Positions 1-9,214 of a stretch of 64,000 bases of DNA are shown one piece after another. The notes beneath the pieces were generated by a model, which made no database searches, was not told the origin of the DNA, and saw nothing but the letters and a program-made list of their open reading frames with translations. The stretch lies in NCBI GenBank assembly GCA_020746835.1, contig JAGPNK010000029.1, positions 124,001 through 188,000 on the forward strand. Reading direction: 5' to 3'. The position numbers and the translations under genes were made by a program. This DNA comes from Stachybotrys elegans. Its lineage: Eukaryota > Ascomycota > Sordariomycetes > Hypocreales > Stachybotryaceae. Position 1 is the first letter of the stretch, and the number at the start of each line of letters is the position of its first letter.

Positions 1-1271
1 AATGCAGTGCCTGTGCATAAGTGCTATGATGATTCCAGGGGCGACGGCTCAATGGTCAACCCAGCCTTGCGGAAGTGACCCTCGGCACTGCTTTGCAGAG
101 CGCCAACTGCCTTGATGCACGACTTGATGTATTCCCCGAAATCCTTCCTGATGAGGCCGATGTGTTCATCCCAACGTGACTTCACGCAGGCCTTCAGCTG
201 TCCAAAGTAGCCTTCAATAGGATTTGTATCTGGTGTGTAGGGTGCTGTCATCACCGATTTCACCCCAGCCCGATCGCACATCTGCTTGATCTCGTCCGAG
301 CAATGGATCGCAGCGTTATCCATGACAAGAACAGACTCTGGTTCGGGCCATTTCCCGCAATGACAGAGCAGCTGCTCGATGAAGTCTAGAAATGTAGCAG
401 TGTCAGTGGTTCCACGATAGACTCGGGACAGCTTGATGCCCCTCTGCGTATATGCCGCCAGTATCTGATATCGTTCTTCGCGCTGGAAATGCGCCGTCTG
501 AACTGGGGTGATGCCCTTGGGAGCCCATCCCTTATCCCGAACCCCGATGCTTCTATCGAGGCCAGACTCGTCAATAAAGATGAGATGGTATGACTTGTAA
601 CCTCCACGCTTCAGTCTGTACTGGTAAAAGTGTCGCAGCTCTGGCCTTCGCTGTCGCGCGATGCGGCGCGTCTTCTTGTGTGTCCAATTTGCAGATTTTA
701 GGGTTTGAGTGATATTCGCAGGCGACACATCCACCTGGTAGGTCTTACGGAGGAAGGCAATCATGTCACGGCGTCGCATATGAGGCCTCTTATCCAAGAG
801 TTTGAAGAGCGCTTCACGCATCAGGGGGGTTATCTTTGGGTCGGGGCCGGTACGGTTCGATGGTGCTGTCGGAGTTCCATATCGTTCTACGGTCGCTCGA
901 ATTCTGCGTACGCTGCGTTCGGTGCAAGGGATCGTTTGGGCAATATCCTTGATCGGAACCTCATTCAAGAGAAGAGCACAAACCTTCTCGCGCTTCTCGG
1001 GGTTAGTCGTGGGGCCATTGGGGGATAAAGCACTCTTTGGAGGTTTATGTTGTAGGAGACAGAAATGGCTGCCTGGCCACTCGAGGATGGTCGGCCAATG
1101 AGTCAGCCAATGTTCGTGTCTGAGGCATCAACTTGGTTGTTAGTGCTACAGTGCCCGGGGTACTTCCACAGGCCAACTAGGCACTGTGCCTGCGCCACGC
1201 AGGGCCAAAAATGGACCCTTTTTGAAAGTGTCCAAGTTTAGGTTGGCGGACGCTAAACCTTAACCCTACTG
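1..1271 (-). mobile_element. Tc1/mariner-type (IS630 superfamily) DNA transposon, cut by window start
   Basis: The 5' end of the element lies at 1271 and reads CAGTAGGGTTAAGG inwards on the minus strand, bordered by a TA dinucleotide at 1272-1273, as expected of a TA-targeting Tc1/mariner element. The 3' terminal repeat lies beyond base 1. The same end sequence recurs on the plus strand at 22805, followed by about 450 bp of recognisable similarity, which confirms that this is a repeated element and fixes its boundary. It encloses the DD34E transposase at 24-968. Confidence 0.85.
24..968 (-). CDS. DD34E transposase, start codon uncertain
   Basis: The product would catalyse cut-and-paste transposition of the surrounding element. 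The N-terminal third is a helix-turn-helix region. The catalytic core shows FIDESG (first Asp), VMDNAAIH (second Asp) and TNPIEGYFGQLK (catalytic Glu), with 34 residues between the last two, the spacing of a DD34E enzyme of the IS630/Tc1 superfamily (DDE_3 type). The listed start at 968 is a TTG. The frame stays open upstream to about 1090 and encodes plausible HTH sequence (TTNPEKREKVCALLL), but I found no in-frame ATG there. The second copy at 22.8 kb has ATG where this copy has ACG. The start may therefore be lost, or the gene may begin in an upstream exon. The core has no internal stop. Confidence 0.85.
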   Translation of the reverse strand: MNEVPIKDIAQTIPCTERSVRRIRATVERYGTPTAPSNRTGPDPKITPLMREALFKLLDKRPHMRRRDMIAFLRKTYQVDVSPANITQTLKSANWTHKKTRRIARQRRPELRHFYQYRLKRGGYKSYHLIFIDESGLDRSIGVRDKGWAPKGITPVQTAHFQREERYQILAAYTQRGIKLSRVYRGTTDTATFLDFIEQLLCHCGKWPEPESVLVMDNAAIHCSDEIKQMCDRAGVKSVMTAPYTPDTNPIEGYFGQLKACVKSRWDEHIGLIRKDFGEYIKSCIKAVGALQSSAEGHFRKAGLTIEPSPLESS

Positions 1272-1576
1272 TACTAGGTAGACAGCTCTGGCGGATAAGG
1301 TTGGTGGACTCATAACAACCACCCAAACCGAGTCCAGTTTGATACCTCTTTCGTCACAGTGTTGAGTCAATTAACCCTTATCTTTTCTGTCTCATTATTG
1401 GCTTGGTTGTTATACGACCGGCATTCTTGCATGTAGACTCTTGGCATGATCTCCGTCACCAACAACACCTACAACCTAATCCAAGTACAGCCCAGAAGCT
1501 TGCTCCCGTGATACAACGTTCTTATTTCTCCCCCAATCTTTCTGTACACGTTAGAGCAGCCTCTACAGTACCTCTA
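1272..1576. other. Intergenic, nothing recognised
   Basis: About 300 bp between the transposon end and the stop codon of the Ulp1-like gene. It contains no convincing open frame or repeat. Confidence 0.6.
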
Positions 1577-3349
1577 CTATAGCGCAGAGTCAGTATAACG
1601 AGGACTCTCTCCTCCAGCTTGGTTTTCATAAAGGCCGCCATCCGCTAAGTCTCGGCCAGAAGCTACGGATTCTGTGCTCATGCACTGTTCATAGAAGCTG
1701 GTCGGCGTAATACCATATTGCTTAACAGCTTCGCCATAGTTATAATAGTCTATCGCCATTAGACGTTTCGGTATTGAGTCATCGATAACAGTAGAGCAAA
1801 TCTTTCTGGCTCTCAGGAGCAGGCCACGGAGATGATCCGATTTATCGTATAAACGGCCTCTTAGTTGATCATAGAGCTGTGTCCTTTCTTCGGCCTTTAT
1901 CCAAACCGATGTGTTCCTAGGAACAGCCAGGAGAATAGTGTATCGGCCAATGTCCTGTTCTTGGCCTAAGTCGCAGAGCTCCTTCCAGAATTTCCGCCGC
2001 CTTGCCATGGCTCTGATTCTTAGAATGTCATCAGGGTGTATATCTGCCGCGTTAAGAATTGAGGCATCCTCCTTTCCTAATACCATATCACAAAGCAAGG
2101 CTGCATGGTACCTCTGGGAAAAGGTGCCACGCTTACGCACTAAAGGCAAGAGCATAAACAGCTGAGGTTGAGAGGATTTCATTACCGACCTGCATGCCAA
2201 GATCGCATCCCCGAGGTTTTCTAATATCATTTTGCGATCTTTCCGAATTTTAGTCATCGATGTTGATGGAGAGCTTTGTTGCCGAGCTGACTCGTGTCTT
2301 GTTGATCCATAGCTAATCAAACCGCCAGAAGAGCCTGAAGATGTAATGTGACTAGGGGAGCCGGGCGATGCTCCAGACGTTGATACTCTCTCTGCGTCTG
2401 GTGACTCGCTCTCAGATGAATGAGTGAAGGGCTGCCTAGGGGTGGTGGCGGCACTTGGCTCGATTGGTGATTCTGATCCCGGCTCCGACTCTGGTTCTGG
2501 TTCCGGTCCTAGCTCCGGTCCTAGCTCCATTTCTGGCCCCGGTTCCGGCTCCGTTTCTGGCCCTGGTTCTGGCTCCGGTTGGGGTGGAGGATTTATGCCG
2601 TGCATAGCATCAAGGAAAAATTCTGAATAAATCTCCTCTTCATGACGCAAAATATGCGCGAATTCGGCATTAGATGGCGATAATGTGCCGCAAAGGAGCT
2701 CCACGAGCACCCTGGTACGAAAGTGAGGTCGAATCACCTCAGAATTGTTCTGCCCCACATGAGCTGAGCCCTGATGTATGCGCCTGATTCCTAGAAGCAT
2801 CAAAACCCCCGATTCAGCGGAATCGGCATGTTTTGGGCCTGTCCAGTTCGTTATCAGGACTCTATTTCCTGCAGCAGTGACTCTGGGGGTAGGAGAATGC
2901 GGTCTACTGTCGTACCAATGGATGCAGTCAGGGTATGCTACGGCAAAAGCCCATCCCGTCTGATCCTTGATTGGGATGATTGCTGGCTGTAAGAGGCCTT
3001 TCTCACCAAGGTCAATTGTCTGCTCTTGGAGGTGATGAATATCCAGTATGTCCATAGAATAAGTTCGGCGACGTAGAAGCTCAAGATATGGCTTTATGAT
3101 ATCAATATCAAGCTCTTTCCCCTGAGCTAGTTGCAACATTGGCGGCGTTATCTGTCCGTTGTGGGATACAGTAGCCTGCGAGACTTGGACAGCGTATTCA
3201 GTCCACTGGTCTTCAGGACTAAGATCTACGATGTCGCTATTTATGTGGTACCTTTTCTGCAGGCTTTCATATGCTTTCGTGGCTCGGTCTATATCCTCAT
3301 AAGGGAAGGCGCCCAAGGTAATCTGCTGAAATACGTCGCCTAGTTCCAT
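1577..3349 (-). CDS. Degenerate Ulp1 (C48)-fold protein with Pro-Glu-Gly linker
   Basis: Single-exon frame of 590 residues. Residues of about 110-225 resemble the core of Ulp1/SENP cysteine peptidases: a GWAFAVAYPDCIHWYDSRP strand segment where active enzymes have HW...D, followed by a SAESGVLML segment where they have D-C-G-V-F. The usual His is Gly and the nucleophilic Cys is Ser, so peptidase activity is unlikely. A low-complexity run of Pro-Glu/Pro-Gly repeats follows (about residues 255-300, bases 2455-2590), then a Ser-rich stretch and a helical C-terminal domain of about 220 residues that I do not recognise. Similar multi-copy proteins occur in fungal repeat-rich regions (family knowledge). 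The role is unknown; a transposon-borne or domesticated origin is possible. The assignment rests only on motif resemblance. Confidence 0.5.
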   Translation of the reverse strand: MELGDVFQQITLGAFPYEDIDRATKAYESLQKRYHINSDIVDLSPEDQWTEYAVQVSQATVSHNGQITPPMLQLAQGKELDIDIIKPYLELLRRRTYSMDILDIHHLQEQTIDLGEKGLLQPAIIPIKDQTGWAFAVAYPDCIHWYDSRPHSPTPRVTAAGNRVLITNWTGPKHADSAESGVLMLLGIRRIHQGSAHVGQNNSEVIRPHFRTRVLVELLCGTLSPSNAEFAHILRHEEEIYSEFFLDAMHGINPPPQPEPEPGPETEPEPGPEMELGPELGPEPEPESEPGSESPIEPSAATTPRQPFTHSSESESPDAERVSTSGASPGSPSHITSSGSSGGLISYGSTRHESARQQSSPSTSMTKIRKDRKMILENLGDAILACRSVMKSSQPQLFMLLPLVRKRGTFSQRYHAALLCDMVLGKEDASILNAADIHPDDILRIRAMARRRKFWKELCDLGQEQDIGRYTILLAVPRNTSVWIKAEERTQLYDQLRGRLYDKSDHLRGLLLRARKICSTVIDDSIPKRLMAIDYYNYGEAVKQYGITPTSFYEQCMSTESVASGRDLADGGLYENQAGGESPRYTDSAL

Positions 3350-3973
3350 ACTGTAAGGTTTGCTGTCTAGGGAAATATGGGTGTTACTGGAACTTGGATT
3401 TTTTTATCTTAAACCCATCCGGCTGTGGCTTTTTGCAGCTTCTAGACGTGGACTACCCTAAGTGCTGGGCGTATATATATACATCTAGACTGGTATGTAT
3501 AGATATGATACAGGTCCGAAATTGAACCGTCCATAAATGGATCGCATCAAGAAGTGGTTTACAATGTACATCGCGCGGCTTGATGAGCTGCATTGCAGTT
3601 TTGGGGTTCGGCTGAAGTTACTAATAGTCCATTTTCTGAGCCGTGGCCTATTCTGTGCCTAGAAAAGGCCCCAATCAACTTGGTTGATACGCTGTTTGAG
3701 CTTCTAGGAGCTAGGTACCAATACATAAATATATATACATATATATATTACATATGTATGTATGTTACGTATATATACATACTAGATAAGGTATAATGGG
3801 CTTAACCTTATTTTTATTACATCTATATCCGGATGTTAATAAAGTATAGAATTGTTTTCTAGCAGGCACTATTTCCCTGAATTATATGTATATATAAGTA
3901 CTGGTAGGTAGGTAGCCCGGATAGCTTTAACATTAATACCTACCGGTACTAGGTTGCAATCCTAACCCTTCAA
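3350..3973. other. AT-rich spacer with TA/TG microsatellites
   Basis: Rich in alternating TATA/CATATG sequence (3470-3500, 3725-3785) and a GGTAGGTAGGTAG run near 3903. No gene recognised. Confidence 0.6.
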
Positions 3974-4771
3974 ATGGAAACTCTTTCGCGAGATATTGGA
4001 CATGCTATCGCAGATTTACTTAGTCCAGTTTCAAGAGCAAACTTAAGACAAGCATTTAAAGCGAAAGATCTAGAGTTTCATCTCCAGGAACAACATCAAA
4101 TAAGTACAGAACTCTGGGGTAGCATTTTTAAAAATGAAACTTGGATACAAAAAGTTATGGAACTTCATGAGTCAGAGCCGAATCCCCCGCTACCTTGTCT
4201 TGTAGATGCCGACCTACTTGAACCTTCTCCAAAGTATCTCGCACTTGTAATATCCAACTGGTGTGGCGACTATGGAGACGAATTTAGGGAGCTCCTCTTT
4301 GACTCTTTTAACGAAGACTATACTTATGATAAAGATCACTATGAAGTCCACTTTCAGAAATCCGAACTTACACTAAATATCTATGATGCAATTTATAGTC
4401 CAGACTGGATAACAATAAAAACCCCTGAAATGCTGTTTCGAGAATACAGCAATGATGTTGAGACAGCAGTCTTGTATTACGATAACGACCGTATACATCG
4501 AATTGGTCCTCACCAGATTGGTGGCATTGAGGACTACGATGGCAAGGGGAAGGAACGTATCAAACATAGATGTTCTATCCTTCTGAAATACAGGTATGGA
4601 CGACCTGTCCATAGGGTTTTTGAGGCAGAGCAAATACCTGTGTCAATCGTTGGCACGAAAGAAGGAAATGGACATTGGATTCAATGGAAATTAGAGAGAA
4701 AATATGAAGGATATGTAGACACTTGGACTAAAGGAGCTGAAGACTCTGACTCTGACTCTGACTCTGAATAA
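3974..4771 (+). CDS. Orphan acidic protein, weakly F-box-like N-terminus
   Basis: A 265-residue uninterrupted frame from ATG. The N-terminus (about residues 5-60, with LSRDIGHAIADLL and LWGSIFKNETWI) has the leucine-rich spacing of fungal F-box-like orphan proteins, but no confident domain. The C-terminus ends in a (DS)n run. Codon use is A/T-rich compared with the GC-richer genes further along the window. No neighbour suggests a function. The length and the lack of stops make it a credible gene; its role is unknown. Confidence 0.55.
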   Translation: METLSRDIGHAIADLLSPVSRANLRQAFKAKDLEFHLQEQHQISTELWGSIFKNETWIQKVMELHESEPNPPLPCLVDADLLEPSPKYLALVISNWCGDYGDEFRELLFDSFNEDYTYDKDHYEVHFQKSELTLNIYDAIYSPDWITIKTPEMLFREYSNDVETAVLYYDNDRIHRIGPHQIGGIEDYDGKGKERIKHRCSILLKYRYGRPVHRVFEAEQIPVSIVGTKEGNGHWIQWKLERKYEGYVDTWTKGAEDSDSDSDSE

Positions 4772-5053
4772 GGATATTGTATAGATTCTTATGTTTAACC
4801 TTTTGTTTTGCTAAAATTAGTTTGAAATACCCTGCTTCCTTTCATTAAACAAGAGAACTCTTACCCAGTATTGCAAAGAACAGCGTGCTTGCTTGCAATA
4901 CGCCAGAGCTAGCTAACTACTGTTTCCACCTCGGACTGCATGCCTCTTTATAATCATAGATATAAAACAAGTCTTTGATTCGGTTCGCGATTGAAATGAG
5001 AAACGTGCGGTGCTAATAATTAGCAATAAGATAATAAATTCAGGTAAATAAAT

Positions 5054-6697
5054 TTAGAAATCTAGTATTCCCTCATACTCCTCTAGCTTCTTATAGCTCC
5101 TGTCTGTCAATACCTCTATCTCAATCGTAAAGACAAGAAAGTCATTGTCTATATTATGAGGGATTGCCTGCCTAATAGCTGTAGCAAACAATTTCTGCAT
5201 TGAATGGTACTTTCCCACTTGGCCGCAGGGCACATCCACCATTATATTCACCCCTTGTCCCTTTAAAGTAAAAAGCCACGTCTTGGTGTTCGCCGAAAGC
5301 TTTAAAGGTATCTCCTGTTCAAATTCAGCTAGTCTCATTTCGCTGAATTTTCCCTTTGGTATCCATGACTGAGCACAGAAATTCGGAGCACGTGATTGCA
5401 CAGCTAGGTATGCGAACTCAATCTTTGGTGTAGAAGCAGGCACAGGGGCAACTGTAGTTCCAAGTGCTTCTATCATAGAGCTGATAGTTTCGCTGCGATC
5501 TTGAGGAGCCCCTAGCGCTGGCCCATCCTGTTGTTGGTCCTGAGAGCGCGGCTCAGCCACCATACCAGCCATTGGGGCTGCGATGCTAGCGGTTGTCTGA
5601 TTGTTCTGGCCGGTCTGACTTTGTGCTGCTAGGTTCGTTGTTCGCGACCGATTTCGTGAGAAGACCATAGGTGATTGGTTAACAAATCTGTAACTGCGTC
5701 CTGATCGAAGTCCTCGGCGCGAAGCCACGGGGGCGGATTGAGTGATTTGTCCTGAGCTGCCGTCTTGCATTTGAGATGAACTTTGGTCACTCTTCGCACG
5801 CTTTGTAGGAGGTTCTTGGCTGCTTTCGCTGCTTTCCAGCTCGGGCACATAAGGTCGTTTTGCCGATGGATCAAGCAGACACTGTATTGGGGAGTTAGAA
5901 CTGTGCAATATAGTGATTCTGATATACACAACCGCATCTTACCTGTGCAGCAGTATGATCCTGTCCATTTGTGGCAGAGCATGCGCTTGAATTGAGTGTG
6001 GCATCACTATTTTCGTCTGCCCGTATTAATGCTTTGTTAATTGGGCCTGAGAAGCATTGAAATGGTGTGGCACTAAAAATATGAGAAGTGTTATCCTTGG
6101 TGCTTAACGTGATCTTCAGACAAACCTGGACAATAGGTCGTTGGATTCGTAATTAGAGAAAGTTCTAGCGTCATTGCCGCGAGAACTTAGATCAATTGGG
6201 TTATCTCGGCTTCCAACTGCGCCTTTTTGGGTCGCAGAGGGAGTGGTAGGGAAATTTATCTTTCTTCTGTACTTCTCATTGCGCTGGAATTGCACAATCA
6301 ACCGGAAAAACAGCTGCTGCATAGTATTTTGTATACTTTTGTGTAGCAAGTCAGTGAAGGAGCAGATGAGTACTACAATGATAGTTGCAACATACTAAGG
6401 ACGGTCGCTGGAGCATCTCGGTTGATTCGGGTGTCCAGGAATGGGGGTATCAGGCCAAAACTCGGCGCCATGTTGCTTTAAAAATTTTCCAGCCAGGCTA
6501 GCAAGGTAGACCTGACAATCGTGCTCGCGCCAATGCTTCGATGTTATATAGACCGGATTGTCGCGTAAATGAGTTTTATAGAAGAGGTCGGTTAGACGTA
6601 TGAATCTATCAGTTTCTCTTTGTCCGTCTCTGAAGCCAAGGCGTTGTCGAAGCTGAGGAATTGGAGGAACTGCTGTTCCAATCCTAAGTGACTCCAT
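5054..6697 (-). CDS. Four-exon orphan nuclear-type protein (489 aa model)
   Basis: Exons 6697-6396, 6335-6126, 6072-5943 and 5881-5054 join in phase through three introns of 60, 53 and 61 bp. Each intron has a GT donor and AG acceptor, and the third shows a clear CTAAC branch site. The sum is exactly 490 codons, which supports the model. The N-terminal exon is basic and Trp/Tyr-containing. The middle carries a DNPIDLSS motif and Ser/Gln-rich sequence, then a basic PTKRAKSD stretch that could be a nuclear localisation signal. The last ~120 residues are compact (MVDVPCGQVGKYHS). No domain is recognised; a nuclear role is inferred only from composition. The shorter open frames visible in each exon are pieces of this one gene. 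Confidence 0.65.
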
Positions 6698-8353
6698 TTT
6701 TTAGAAAAGGATAGAATTGACGTGATGGCAGTAAGTATCTTAAAGAGAATGGTTTCGGAGCAAGCTTGTCAGAAAGGGGATGCAGCTGAGTACTTATACC
6801 ACTTGCCGGGTTAGGCTCAGGTCCTGTTCGAGTAAAGGAAAATCCTTGGTTCCTTCCAGAGTCACCGCTAGGTGGACACCCTTATCCAAGTCACCTCCAT
6901 GTGTTTGGCCGACATGGCTTCGATTGACGGCACCAATGCCGTTCGTTAGTCATCTTTTAGATCCTACCTCAAGGCTGACTCTGCGGCTCCTTGAGGGTTA
7001 CTGGGACCCATTCTGAAGCAAAACAGAAGCTCTGACCCTAGCTGCGCGAGGTCCCATGCTTCGTCTTTGTCCGAGAGAGGGGAAATCGGTTTTGCCAATG
7101 ATATGGTATTTGCCGTATCATTACTCTCTCAGCTGTACCTCCGCAGCAGGGGTGAGTTAACTTGACCTTGCTACACAGTCATCTATACGGTTGGGAAGGG
7201 ATTTGCAGTAACCCCACATCTTCTTCCAGGTCACGCATCTCAATACGACCCCTGGACCCTCATTTCAGCAGTCTGATTGCAGCTCGGCTACGACGCAAAG
7301 ATATCTATCCCGTAGTGTATACAGCGAGCCCACTCCCCCGCCAAAGGACGCCTGAACTCTAGACATTATGAATGCACCATTGCTCTCCACATGCTCAATG
7401 CATTATTTGCTGCGTAAGCGATTACAAAGTTTCCTGTAACGCAGTGCCACATGACGGCGGAGTAATCCACGCTGTGTGATCCCTACCATCAGCACACTGT
7501 CTACACGGTGTTCATGGACGAATATCCTAGCTAATATCGGACTACATACCTTTTATAAGCCCGAGAAAGAGTGGACAATCATGCTCCTTCCGCAAGGGAT
7601 CTAGTTCCGTCGCTCTTTAGCTTCTCTGGTGTATTGTATGGGTCTTAAGGGGGAGGAGTGGACCATGGGTGCTTTCAGTTTCTTTTTTGGTAGGGTAGGG
7701 TCGTGATGAAAGATATTTGCCTGAAAGCTATTGGATGAATCTAGACAGAGGTACCCTCAAGAATAGCTCTCCTCCCGCAATATACCCACAAAACAGCCAT
7801 AGCTGAGCATTAGGATCCCTGATGACGCGGGCAACTTGACTGCATATCGTCCCCCGACTCGTATTGCTGCGCTCAATACGTCTATTTTCAGGGTTAGTAC
7901 ATGGATTTTGATACAGGTGGCATATTATGGAGCTCCAGGCCATGTCAGCACAGAGCAGTTCCGTGAGATTAAAGATTCTGTGGCCGCCGAGGTCGGACTC
8001 CCTCCCAAGGAGAGATAGCATGGCCTTATGGTCCTGAAATTAGTGGCATCATGGCCAAGTGGAAAGTTGTTGGGCGCTCCTTTGCCTCTGGAACTATAGG
8101 CTCAATGAGCGTGGTGTTTAGTACTGCTGTGATAATTATATAATGACAGATAACGATTGATAGCAAGAGAACGGCGGGAACGGAAGCCAAAAGACTAGAG
8201 TTCAAAACGAGCAGTCAAAACAAGGCGACGTATTGCTTGTATTACTCTTAGAGGAAAAATAAGCCACTGTTTTACTACCATTACATTCACAAGCCCTACT
8301 GGTTAATATTGTCTGCTCACTTGGATATAACTACATTGATCATTTATATAATA
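6698..8353. other. Gene-poor stretch, possible decayed coding remnant
   Basis: No convincing gene. A 60-codon plus-strand frame at 7836-8018 ends in protein-like sequence (STEQFREIKDSVAAEVGLP) preceded by an intron-like segment ending in acceptor ACAG at 7913. It could be the last exon of a lost gene, but I cannot assign it. Confidence 0.4.
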
Positions 8354-8395
8354 ACATCCATCATTGTGTCGCGAGCCACATTGCGTAACGAGCCA
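8354..8395 (+). repeat. Left arm of a 42-bp inverted repeat flanking the NLR gene
   Basis: Begins ACATCCATCATTGTGTCGCG and matches the reverse complement of 14012-14053 at 35 of 42 positions by eye. It is preceded by TA at 8352-8353. The differences include C/T and G/A pairs. No nearer partner was seen within 800 bp. Confidence 0.65.
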
Positions 8396-9214
8396 AATTG
8401 CAGATACTTTGACTTTAAGAAAAGTTACACCTCACGCGCATGCATGCACTTGCTTAATTGGGCGTAAATCCCCTAGTTTGGCCACCCTCAGACCCTTCTA
8501 GCACCTCTGATTTGAAAATTACGCTGGCTCCGTGGCCTGGTCGCCTGGATTAGGAAGTGTCTTCGCTCAGTGGCATTACAAGACACTCAATTTTCAACTT
8601 CATCACCGAGATCTTATCGCTATTGATGGTGGTAGGACCATAATATCCGAGCTCCCGAACCTTATTTTGATGCCAACATCGTATAATTAAGCTTGTGGCT
8701 GCTGTAGAAGAATGTTTTACACAATATCGCCACACGGATCAGTGCTTTCTGACGATTTGGGTTAGCATCAGAGACTCAAGGATAGCTTATCTCGTACCCC
8801 AGGGGGTAAGCCTACGCTTAAGCCGCTACTGTGGCTGTGTAGCCCCACAACATGGAGCCGCTGACCGGAAAGGCAAGCAAGTGTTGGGTCTCATGACGGA
8901 TCTAGTTTAACTAGAAGACTTCTTTAAATTGGTCCTTGAATAATATCACCAGTCAGATTCTGCGAACTGTCAAATACTATTCTATACATATCGGTAACAG
9001 ACCCGATAGGCTTCATGGTTATTTAGATGATTACTAACCGATAATGCAGTAGCTCGGAAGTGCGTAGTCAAGCTGGCATGATATCTGGGTAATAGAGCAC
9101 GTATTTACAATAGTATATCTCCACTTGTATTCAAGGCACAATTAAACTATCATAGCCCGCATATTTCAGTCAGAGTCCCTGTCGATTGAATATCATTACT
9201 ATTGCTAATATCTA
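8396..9214. other. Non-coding 3' flank of the NLR gene
   Basis: AT-rich; no gene or RNA recognised. Confidence 0.5.
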
